DNA from: Candidatus Rokuibacteriota bacterium
GTDB taxonomy: Bacteria; Methylomirabilota; Methylomirabilia; Rokubacteriales; CSP1-6
Length of the DNA: 64,000 nucleotides
Assembly: GCA_003221515.1 (NCBI GenBank)
Contig: QHSI01000109.1
Coordinates: forward strand, 1 to 64,000
Direction of reading: 5' to 3'
The position numbers were made by a program, and so were the translations under genes. The notes under the pieces are model-generated. The model was given only the letters and a program-made list of their open reading frames with translations. It searched no databases and was not told where the DNA came from. Shown here in pieces: positions 15,960-23,416 of the stretch; within the stretch, counting starts at the first letter, position 1; each line of letters opens with the position of its first letter.

Positions 15960-17042
15960 ATGCACGTCGGCCTGGTGATGGAATGCGACTACCGCGAGGG
16001 GAGAACCCAGGAGCAGGCGTTTGCCGAAGCGATGTCCATCGCCGAGATCGCGGAGACGCAGGGGCTCGACGGCGTCTGGCTGGCCGAGCGACACTTCGCG
16101 ATCCACCGGCGACCGACTGATCCGATGGGCGCGGGCATTCCGTCGATCGCCTCGGTGCCCCTCGTGCTCGCCGCGGCGATCGCCGCGCGCACGACCCGCA
16201 TCCGGATCGGAACCGGCGTCAGCGTGCTTCCGCTCTGCCATCCCATCCGCACGGCCGAGGAGGCCGCCACCGTCGACCAGATCAGCCAGGGGCGTCTCGA
16301 TTTCGGCGTCGGGCGCAGCGGCTTCCCCCGCGCCTACTCGGGCTACGGCATTCGGTACGACGAGAGCCGCGAGCGCTTCCAGGAATCGCTCGACGTCATT
16401 CTCAAGGCGTGGACGCAGGATGGCTTCTCGCACACGGGCAAATACTTCACCTTCGACAATCTGACCGTGGTGCCGCGGCCCTATCAGAAACCGCACCCGC
16501 CGGTGTGGGTCGCGGCCACGACCCACGACACGTTTCCGATCGTCGGGCGCATGGGCTTCTCGCTGGTCACGGGCTTGCGCGGCTTCGACGTCCCCGAGGC
16601 CATCGGGCACCTGAAGGCGTATCGTGCCGCCTTGCGGGAGGCCGGGCATCCCGGTGACGGCAACGTTTATCTGCGCATGCCCGTCTACGTCGCGGCCACT
16701 GCCGATCAGGCTCGCGCCGAGCCGGAGGAGAGCACGATGCGCGCCTATCGCCGGCTGGCCGAGAACATGGCCTCGACGGTCGGCGCGGCGGGGACGACCG
16801 CCTCCGAGGAGCGAGCGGAGCGCGCGGAGCGCCTGTCTCAGGTGACCTACGACGATCTGTTGCGCGATCGGGTCGCGTACGGCACGCCCGACATGGTCGT
16901 CGACCGGCTGCGCGACCTGCGGGACCAGCTGGGGCTGTCGGGCGTCATCATGGAGTCCAACGTCGGTGGGCGCATCCCGCTCGAGCGCGTGCTCACCTCG
17001 ATCCGCCTCTACGCGCAAGAGGTCGCTCCGCGTCTGCGCTGA
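15960..17042 (+). CDS. LLM-class flavin-dependent oxidoreductase
   Basis: A 360-residue luciferase-like monooxygenase with MHVGLVMECDYREG, LDGVWLAERHFAIHRRPTDP, TRIRIGTGVSVLPLCHPIRTAEEAATVDQISQGRLDFGVGR and YQKPHPPVWVAATTHDT, all standard for the family. It is closer to the alkanal-monooxygenase-like subgroup than the enzyme at 7786. The ATG at 15960 is preceded by GGAGGAGGCGGAC. Its stop overlaps the probable beginning of the next gene (SpdH-like flavoprotein), suggesting the two are co-translated. Substrate unknown. Confidence 0.9.
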   Translation: MHVGLVMECDYREGRTQEQAFAEAMSIAEIAETQGLDGVWLAERHFAIHRRPTDPMGAGIPSIASVPLVLAAAIAARTTRIRIGTGVSVLPLCHPIRTAEEAATVDQISQGRLDFGVGRSGFPRAYSGYGIRYDESRERFQESLDVILKAWTQDGFSHTGKYFTFDNLTVVPRPYQKPHPPVWVAATTHDTFPIVGRMGFSLVTGLRGFDVPEAIGHLKAYRAALREAGHPGDGNVYLRMPVYVAATADQARAEPEESTMRAYRRLAENMASTVGAAGTTASEERAERAERLSQVTYDDLLRDRVAYGTPDMVVDRLRDLRDQLGLSGVIMESNVGGRIPLERVLTSIRLYAQEVAPRLR

Positions 17043-19039
17043 ACAAGGACCTCGGGCTGCGTCGCGCCATTGCGCGGCGCGACTTCCTCAACGGCGTCGC
17101 GCTCACCGTTGGCGGCGCCTTGGTATCGCCGCGCGAGCTGCTCGAGCTTGGACGCGCCGACGCGGCGAGCGAGTCGGCGCCCTATCCGCCCGCGCTCACG
17201 GGCCTGCGCGGCAGCCACGATGGCTCGTTCGATGCCGCCCACGCGCTGCGCGACGGAACGTTCTGGGAGACCGCGGGCTCCCCTGCCGACAACGGCGAGC
17301 GCTACGATCTCGTGGTCGTGGGCGCCGGAATCAGCGGACTGGCCGCGGCGTGGTACTTCCGCAAGGCCGCCGGGCGTTCCGCGCGGATCCTCATCCTCGA
17401 CAACCACGACGACTTCGGTGGTCATGCACGGCGCAACGAGTTCCAGGTCGGCGGGCGCACGCTGATCGGCTACGGCGGTACGTTCGCCATCGACAGCCCG
17501 GCGCCATACAGCGCGACCGCACGGGCGATGCTCGCGGAGCTCGGCGTGGACGTTTCGCGCTGGGCACGCATGTTCGAGCGGAGTCTCTACGCGAGCCTCG
17601 GCATGGGCGCGGCGATCTTCTTCGACCGCGAGACGTTCGGCGCCGACCGGCTGGTGCGCGAGCCGGCCGTGGGCGATCCGTGGTCGGCATTCCTGGCCCA
17701 GGCGCCGCTATCGGAGGCAGCCCGGCGCGACATCGGACGCCTCGTCAAGGAACGCCCCGACTACCTCCCCGGGCTCGACGACGACGCGAAGAAGAGGCGG
17801 CTGGCGCGGATGAGCTACGCCGACTTTCTGGTGAAGAGCGCCGCATGCCACCCCGACGTCCTGCCGTTCTTCCAGGCGCGTCCCCATTCGCTCTACGGTG
17901 TGGGGATCGACGCCGTCTCGGCGCTCGACGCATGGGGCCTCGGGTTGCCAGGCTTCACGGGCATGAAGCTGGATCCGACGCCGGGACCGGGCATGGGGCT
18001 CGACGCGCGCCCCGGCCCGCGCTCCCCGTTCCTGCACTTCCCTGACGGGAACGCGACGCTGGCCCGGCTGCTGGTCCAGCGGCTGATCCCACGTGCTGTG
18101 CCCGGCCGCAACGTCGACGACGTGGTGGTGGCGCGCACCGACTACGCGCGGCTCGACGAGCCGGGACCGGCGCGCCTGCGTCTCAACAGCACCGTCGTGC
18201 GCGCGCGCCACACCGGCGATGCGGCGCGGTCTACGCAGGTCGAGGTCATGTACGCGCGAGATGGTCGCCTGGAGCGTGTCCGCGCCCGGAACTGCGTGTT
18301 GGCTTGCTGGAGCAGCGTGATCCCGTATCTGTGCCCCGAGCTACCCAAGACGCAGCGCGACGCGCTCGCGTATGAGACCAAGGTCCCGATCGTCTACACC
18401 AGCGTGCTTCTCCGAGCCTGGACGAGCTTCCACTCGCTGCGCGCCAGCCGCGTGCACTGCCCCGGGAGCTTCCACACGTCGGTCGATCTGGACTTGCCGG
18501 TGCGCGTGGGAACCTACCGTCCCTCGCGCCGGCCCACCGAGCCCATCGTGGTCCACATGATGCGGACGCCGTGCCTGCCCGGACAGTCGGCGCGCGAGCA
18601 GCACCGCGCCGGCCGCCTCGAGCTGTTCAAGACGACCTTCGAAACATTCGAGCGCAACGTTCGCGCGCAGCTGACGAGAATCCTGGGGGTCGGCGGCTTC
18701 GAACCGGCGCGCGACGTGCTAGCCCTGACCGTGAACCGCTGGCCGCACGGCTACGCGTATCAGTACAACTCGCTCTGGGATCCGTTCTGGATCGACGGCG
18801 GCCCCCTGCCGTGCGTGGCCGCGCGACAACGCTTCGGTCGCATCGCCATCGCCAACGCCGACGCGGCGGCCTACGCCTACACCGACGCGGCCATCGACCA
18901 GGCGCACCGCGCGGTCGGCGAGCTGTTGGGGCTCCCGAGCGCGTCCGGCGCAGGAGCGCCGCTTCGTGTTCGCACCAGAACGTTCAGATCCTCTGTTGAA
19001 TCTTGTGACGAGACACCGGGACAGTGGTCGCCGGCTTGA
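17039..19039 (+). CDS. FAD-dependent oxidoreductase, spermidine dehydrogenase-like, Tat-exported
   Basis: About 640-666 residues. The FAD-binding fingerprint is YDLVVVGAGISGLAAAWYF with RILILDNHDDFGGHARRNEF, as in SpdH-type amine dehydrogenases. The last 100 residues contain FGRIAIANADAAAYAYTDAAIDQAHRAVGELL, the usual C-terminal FAD contact. The track begins at the TTG at 17120, but in-frame upstream codons encode GLRRAIARRDFLNGVALTVG, a twin-arginine signal that belongs to this family. No ATG, GTG or TTG lies in frame before it; the only near-start is a CTG at 17039 overlapping the previous stop. The true start is therefore uncertain. Likely periplasmic oxidation of an amine. Confidence 0.8.
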   Translation: MNKDLGLRRAIARRDFLNGVALTVGGALVSPRELLELGRADAASESAPYPPALTGLRGSHDGSFDAAHALRDGTFWETAGSPADNGERYDLVVVGAGISGLAAAWYFRKAAGRSARILILDNHDDFGGHARRNEFQVGGRTLIGYGGTFAIDSPAPYSATARAMLAELGVDVSRWARMFERSLYASLGMGAAIFFDRETFGADRLVREPAVGDPWSAFLAQAPLSEAARRDIGRLVKERPDYLPGLDDDAKKRRLARMSYADFLVKSAACHPDVLPFFQARPHSLYGVGIDAVSALDAWGLGLPGFTGMKLDPTPGPGMGLDARPGPRSPFLHFPDGNATLARLLVQRLIPRAVPGRNVDDVVVARTDYARLDEPGPARLRLNSTVVRARHTGDAARSTQVEVMYARDGRLERVRARNCVLACWSSVIPYLCPELPKTQRDALAYETKVPIVYTSVLLRAWTSFHSLRASRVHCPGSFHTSVDLDLPVRVGTYRPSRRPTEPIVVHMMRTPCLPGQSAREQHRAGRLELFKTTFETFERNVRAQLTRILGVGGFEPARDVLALTVNRWPHGYAYQYNSLWDPFWIDGGPLPCVAARQRFGRIAIANADAAAYAYTDAAIDQAHRAVGELLGLPSASGAGAPLRVRTRTFRSSVESCDETPGQWSPA

Positions 19040-19122
19040 GACGTGCCGATGCGCGCTGGGTTGGGGCATCCAAATGGGCACACAATGGTAGTATTCGGCG
19101 CGAGTGCCTCGTAGGTGGTTAC

Positions 19123-19199
19123 GCCCCCGTAGCTCAGGTGGATAGAGCAGCAGTTTCCTAAACTGCGTGCCGGGTGTTCGAGTCACCCCGGGGGCACCA
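19123..19199 (+). tRNA. tRNA-Arg (CCT)
   Basis: The cloverleaf can be drawn: acceptor GCCCCCG / CGGGGGC, D stem GCTC / GAGC, anticodon stem GCAGT / ACTGC around TTCCTAA (anticodon CCT), and T stem GGGTG / CACCC around TTCGAGT. The discriminator is A and CCA is encoded at 19197-19199. The 3' 47 nt are duplicated at 21331-21377, marking it as an integration target. Confidence 0.95.
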
Positions 19200-19504
19200 A
19201 CTCCTTCGCGAACTTACGGCGCGGTGTGCTTCTTGCCGGTGGAATCTGGTTGCGGCTGGGTTGCGGCCAGTTGCCTTCCGGCCTCCTCGATCGCCTCGGC
19301 GAGCCCTTCGACGTGGTGCCACCGGCCTTGGCTCATTTTGGGCGGAGTGTAGACCGTCGCGGGCACGTTTTCGGGCACGTTTGGCGGGTCCGGTTCCAGT
19401 CCTACGGAGAGCATATTAGAAACTCTCGCAAGCGAGAAGCGGCCGCCAAGTCCCAACACCCGCAACTGTTCCGACGTGGCGGGCCTGAGCCGGGCCAAGG
19501 CCCT
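19200..19504. other. 305-bp tRNA-proximal interval without a supported gene
   Basis: This lies immediately after the tRNA-Arg attachment-like sequence. A 94-codon minus-strand ORF (19214-19498) and a plus-strand extension of the TPR gene cover it, but neither shows a domain, a ribosome site or coding-like composition. In mobile elements this is where an integrase gene often ends; I cannot recognise one here. Confidence 0.4.
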
Positions 19505-21214
19505 GTGAAGGCGCGTCCTCCAGAGGATGGTTCAACGGTCCCCGCTTCCGCCCCGCGCTGGATCCAATGGCTTGTGCCCTTGCTCGTCGCCGTTGTCACT
19601 CTTGCGGCCTTCTTGCCGACCCTGCAGAACCAGTTCGTGAACTGGGACGATGACAAGAATTTCTTAGACAACCCCCACTATCGGGGGCTCGCCGGAACCC
19701 ACCTCCGCTGGATGTGGACCACGTTCCACATAGGCCACTACGCTCCCCTGACCTGGATGACCCTCGGCTTGGACTACCTGCTCTGGGGCATGAATCCCCT
19801 CGGGTATCATCTGACCAGCCTTCTCCTGCACGCCGCGAACGCGGTGGTCTTCTACGTCCTCGCTCGTCGCATCCTGACTCTCGCTCGGCCCGGTCTTGCT
19901 GACCGCGGTCACGCGCTCGCGGCTTCTGCAGGGTTTGCCGCCCTCGTGTTCGCCATCCATCCCTTGCGCGTCGAATCCGTGGCGTGGGTCACCGAGCGGC
20001 GCGATGTGCTCTCGGGGCTCTTCTACCTGCCGACGATCCTGGTGTACCTCCGGGCGTGCGCGCGGGAGGCGCCCGGCCGCCGATCGTACTGGCTCTCCGT
20101 GACCCTGTTCGGCTGTGCGCTTCTCTCGAAATCGATGGCGGTCAGTCTCCCGGTCGTGCTCTTGATCCTAGACGTCTATCCCCTCCAACGCCTCGGCGGG
20201 CCCATCGGGTGGTGGGGCCAGCGCGCACGCCGCGTCTACGCGGACAAGATCCCCTTCGTGCTGCTGGCCGCTGCGGCCTCGGCCCTCGCATTCAGAGCCC
20301 AGACCCTCCTCCATAGCCTGGTCTCCCTGGATCAACTCAGCGTGCCGGGCCGCTTGGAGGTCTCCGTCTATGGCTTGAGCTTCTACCTCTGGAAAATGAT
20401 CTTGCCGTTGCGCCTCTCGAACCTCTACCCGCGGCCGCCTACGCTCGATCCCTGGGCGATGCCGTTCCTCCTGAGCTGCGGCGTGGTCCTCGCTATCACC
20501 GCGCTCGCCCTGGCTTGCCGCCGTCGATTGCCGGGCCTGCTGGCGGCCTGGGCGGCGTACGTGGTGGTCCTCATGCCGGTGCTCGGCATCGTTCAGATCG
20601 GCCCGCAGATCGCCGCGGATCGATACACCTACCTCGCCGGCCTCGGCGGGGCGCTCCTGGCCGGTGCCGGTCTCGGGGCCTGCTGGCGAACCGTGGCGAG
20701 CTCGACCACAGGCACACCAACAGCTGTGGGGCTTGCAGGCACTGCCACGGCTATCGTCCTCGCGTTGGGAGTCCTCACCTGGGACCAGGCCCAGGTCTGG
20801 CACGACTCGGAAAGGCTCTGGACCCACGCCCTGGCGATCGACCCCAGCTCTGCGGTCGTCCAGAACAACCTGGGATACGCGCTCGATCTTCAAGGCAAGC
20901 TAGCTGAGGCTACCGAGCACTACCGCCAGGCCCTGCACATCGACCATAACTTCGCCCACGCGCACACGAGCTTAGGCCAGGCGCTCCTTGCCCAGGGTAA
21001 GCCGACCGAGGCGATCGAACACTTCCAGCAGGCCCTGCGCATCCAGCCCGAGAATGCCGAAGCCCACAACAACTGGGGCGTGGTGCTCGGTCAGCAGGGC
21101 AAGCCGGCCGAGGCGGCCGAACACTTCCAGCAGGCCCTGCGCATCAAGCCCGACTATGCCGACGCGCGCGCCAACTTGGCCCGAGTAGTCACTCTGCAAG
21201 GCAAGGGCAGATAG
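19505..21214 (+). CDS. TPR membrane protein, TMTC/PMT-like glycosyltransferase
   Basis: Starting from the GTG at 19505, 569 residues: about ten transmembrane helices followed by C-terminal tetratricopeptide repeats. The membrane half opens WLVPLLVAVVTLAAFLPTLQ, then QFVNWDDDKNFLDNPHYRGL. The acidic loop and the IHPLRVESVAWVTERRDVLSGLFYL segment are typical of DUF1736/TMTC-like O-mannosyltransferase-fold proteins. The TPRs are three consecutive 34-residue units (LGYALDLQGKLAEATEHYRQAL, then two near-identical AEHFQQALRI units). Likely transfers a lipid-linked sugar to a surface target. The 93 codons before 19505 look non-coding. It lies between the tRNA-Arg and its duplicated 3' end. Confidence 0.75.
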   Translation: MKARPPEDGSTVPASAPRWIQWLVPLLVAVVTLAAFLPTLQNQFVNWDDDKNFLDNPHYRGLAGTHLRWMWTTFHIGHYAPLTWMTLGLDYLLWGMNPLGYHLTSLLLHAANAVVFYVLARRILTLARPGLADRGHALAASAGFAALVFAIHPLRVESVAWVTERRDVLSGLFYLPTILVYLRACAREAPGRRSYWLSVTLFGCALLSKSMAVSLPVVLLILDVYPLQRLGGPIGWWGQRARRVYADKIPFVLLAAAASALAFRAQTLLHSLVSLDQLSVPGRLEVSVYGLSFYLWKMILPLRLSNLYPRPPTLDPWAMPFLLSCGVVLAITALALACRRRLPGLLAAWAAYVVVLMPVLGIVQIGPQIAADRYTYLAGLGGALLAGAGLGACWRTVASSTTGTPTAVGLAGTATAIVLALGVLTWDQAQVWHDSERLWTHALAIDPSSAVVQNNLGYALDLQGKLAEATEHYRQALHIDHNFAHAHTSLGQALLAQGKPTEAIEHFQQALRIQPENAEAHNNWGVVLGQQGKPAEAAEHFQQALRIKPDYADARANLARVVTLQGKGR

Positions 21215-21330
21215 ATGTCGCATCGGGGGCAGGCTGTTCCGATACGGACACTAAATTAGTTGGCCCCAGACGGCACTGGAGTGCTCCCTGGAACCGTTGC
21301 GCGTCCCCATGCGATGGGTGCCCCCGGAGC

Positions 21331-21377
21331 GTTTCCTCAACTGCGTGCCGGGTGTTCGAGTCACCCCGGGGGCACCA
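21331..21377 (+). repeat. Duplicated tRNA-Arg 3' end (attR-like site)
   Basis: It starts gtttcctcaactgcgtgccg and runs through the T arm and acceptor strand to CCA. It matches 19153-19199 at 46 of 47 positions (C for A in the anticodon loop). The 5' half of a tRNA is absent, so it is not a functional gene. Confidence 0.85.
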
Positions 21378-21783
21378 TCTTAGATTAGCCATTTGCAGCC
21401 CGCTCGCGGCGCTTGCTCTTCCCGCCCTGTTCCTCAGTCGAAAGGAACGAGGCTCGCGGCCATCGAGACGAATGTTATTTACGGAGTCGCTACGAGCCGC
21501 TAACGTGGACTACCGGAAGCCGCGCCCATTTTCCACAGCAAGCGGGACGCGACCATCGAAACCCACTCGGAGGCCTGTGAAGAATACTCGCCGGCAACGG
21601 GGCGGGGACCTTCAGCGTGAGGGACTACCGACGTCGCAGAATATCTTCGAGCGCAAGCGCGCCATGAGCCGCGTCAGGGGTACGCAGGTCGTAGCGACCT
21701 CTGCGCGGCCAGCGAAGTGAGTGTGCCCCACACCGGCGAGCCGCCGAACGAGGAGTGAGCGGGGCTACCGCTCGTAATCCCCC
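21378..21783. other. 406-bp interval, no gene recognised
   Basis: The ORF at 21352-21720 starts inside the tRNA fragment and has no homology I recognise. A small imperfect hairpin (cgcaggtcgtagcgacctctgcg) lies near 21680. The visibly lower GC of the following gene begins here. Confidence 0.4.
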
Positions 21784-23331
21784 ATGAAACGAAATCGGCA
21801 CCTTCGACTGTCCCTCTTCACAGTTCCTGAACTCTCGATCGGCCGCGCTCCGCTAACACCACAAAACAGCCAGTTCGATCCGAGACGCTTGAAGTACTTA
21901 GAGGGGATGGTCACTTATCTCAATGACCTCTTCGAGGAGCTCCAAAAGGGTTACTCCCAATCCGAAGCACTTTCCCGCCTTGAACATTTGCTCGCACAAT
22001 TGCCCTACTCGGAACTGGTTAAGATCGACACCGCTGGAGAACCACGTGTTACGGAAATCCCAAACGCTCGTGACCGAATCGTATTCAACAAGGACCGCCT
22101 GAGGATCAACTTCCTGGACGGTCTCCACCGTGGTGCCAAGAGCCCGGGTATCCCTGCCGGCCGCTACTCGCCGCAGGTTTCCCATATCATTTCAAAGCTT
22201 TCACAAGGAGTCTCGGAGAAGGCGCTCTCGCGAATTCTTGGGCAGTGCGACGTGAATCTTTCACCAGTGGTTGAGGCTCTCCGTAACCTTGAATTGATCG
22301 AAGAGGTCGACCCATCGACGCAGATCGTCTCTCAGAATCTGTTGGAGGGGAATGAGGACCGTCTCACTTGGTTGGGACACGCCTGCATCCTCTTTCAAAC
22401 CTCGCGATCATCAGTTTGTGTTGATCCATTTCTTCGACCGCATATTAAGTGGACAGAAAGGGACTTACAGTCGTCGTTTTCAGACACCTTCGGGGATCGC
22501 TTTTTCTTTGAACCATACGGCCCGCAACTCACTCAGCTGTCACCAGCACAGCTGCCACCGTTGGATGCTGTCTTTGTCACCCATCAGGACATCGATCATT
22601 GCAACCTGGGAGTTCTGATGATGTTGCCCGAGGACATCCCCATTATTGTGCCGGACTGTCACCCGGATCACCCGTGGGAGGTTGATCTTTTGGCGGTCAT
22701 CCACAACGTTCTAGGGCGAAGGCGGAAAGTGATCCGCCTGAAGCACGGGGAGACGATAACGATCGGTGACATCCGTGCGACAGCGTTCCCCTTTATCGCA
22801 GAGATGCCGTCCTCTCTCACGACATTCTGGAACTGCTATCTTTTCGAAACGCATGATTCAGCCGTTGCCTGCACAGCGGATTCCGCTGTCACGGATGAGT
22901 CCGTCGACCTTCTGAGCCAACGGCTACGAGCAAAACGAATCCCTCTTGTGCTCTGTGCTCGATTCATTCACTCAGGTAAGAAATCCCCCGGCTTTCGCGA
23001 TGAACCGGAACATCTCTTTAACTTCACGCGGCTCTGGGCCTGGTACATGCCCATGTGGGACCTCTTTCAACCCGTAGAGGAATCGGGGATAAGCGAAAGC
23101 CGTCTTCGTCGTCTTTCCCAGGAAACGAATTTGCGGTTTTATCTTCCCTATGCGATGGGCACGGCGCCATGGTTTCGCATTGTGGATGTCAACGATCCCT
23201 TGAGTGTCCCCATGGCCAATCTGTCGGCCCACGATCTGCGCGCGTTATCCGAAACACTGAAGGCCATCCCGAGAGGTCCGTCTCTGTTCGCGGGTAAGTT
23301 TGGCAGACCTTTCCCGCTCACCGGAGACTGA
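21784..23331 (+). CDS. MBL-fold metallo-hydrolase with N-terminal winged-helix/PqqD-like region
   Basis: A 515-residue protein with lower GC than its surroundings. The C-terminal half is a UlaG/PqqB-type metallo-beta-lactamase fold: LTWLGHACILFQTSRSSVCVDPFL (194-216), then FVTHQDIDHCNLGVL, where the metal motif H-x-H-x-D-H reads H267-x-D269-x-D271-H272, i.e. the second His is Asp. Later metal-ligand candidates are CTADSAV and ARFIHSG. Residues 130-177 (SPQVSHIISKLSQGVSEKAL through LRNLELIEEVD) look like a PqqD/winged-helix repeat. It is convergent with the PqqD-M50-HlyD gene. Possible hydrolase acting on a modified peptide; function inferred only from context. Confidence 0.7.
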   Translation: MKRNRHLRLSLFTVPELSIGRAPLTPQNSQFDPRRLKYLEGMVTYLNDLFEELQKGYSQSEALSRLEHLLAQLPYSELVKIDTAGEPRVTEIPNARDRIVFNKDRLRINFLDGLHRGAKSPGIPAGRYSPQVSHIISKLSQGVSEKALSRILGQCDVNLSPVVEALRNLELIEEVDPSTQIVSQNLLEGNEDRLTWLGHACILFQTSRSSVCVDPFLRPHIKWTERDLQSSFSDTFGDRFFFEPYGPQLTQLSPAQLPPLDAVFVTHQDIDHCNLGVLMMLPEDIPIIVPDCHPDHPWEVDLLAVIHNVLGRRRKVIRLKHGETITIGDIRATAFPFIAEMPSSLTTFWNCYLFETHDSAVACTADSAVTDESVDLLSQRLRAKRIPLVLCARFIHSGKKSPGFRDEPEHLFNFTRLWAWYMPMWDLFQPVEESGISESRLRRLSQETNLRFYLPYAMGTAPWFRIVDVNDPLSVPMANLSAHDLRALSETLKAIPRGPSLFAGKFGRPFPLTGD

Positions 23332-23416
23332 CCGTAGAAGTGTCCTCTTCGCTGTTCGACTGCTGTTGAGCGGGGGGGTCTTCCGGTGCTGCTGAGAGCC
23401 GTCTCGTATGGTGGCG

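Larger units (their letters stand above)
19152..21377. mobile_element. Putative integrated element bounded by tRNA-Arg 3' end and its copy
   Basis: The 47-nt tRNA 3' portion ending in CCA recurs at 21331-21377 with one mismatch. This is the arrangement left by tyrosine-recombinase integration, with attL in the intact tRNA and attR at the far side. The 2.2 kb between them holds only the TPR membrane protein; no integrase is inside. A truncated integrase lies 6.4 kb further on (27780-27926), so the present boundaries may be an internal or secondary att site of a larger, decayed island. Confidence 0.55.

Noticed and set aside
19214-19498. 94-codon minus-strand ORF beside tRNA-Arg, considered as an integrase tail
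   Set aside because: No box I/II or catalytic residues and no ribosome site; cannot be supported.
21189-21392. Minus-strand ORF containing RWCPRGDSNTRHAV
   Set aside because: Antisense translation of the duplicated tRNA-Arg end.
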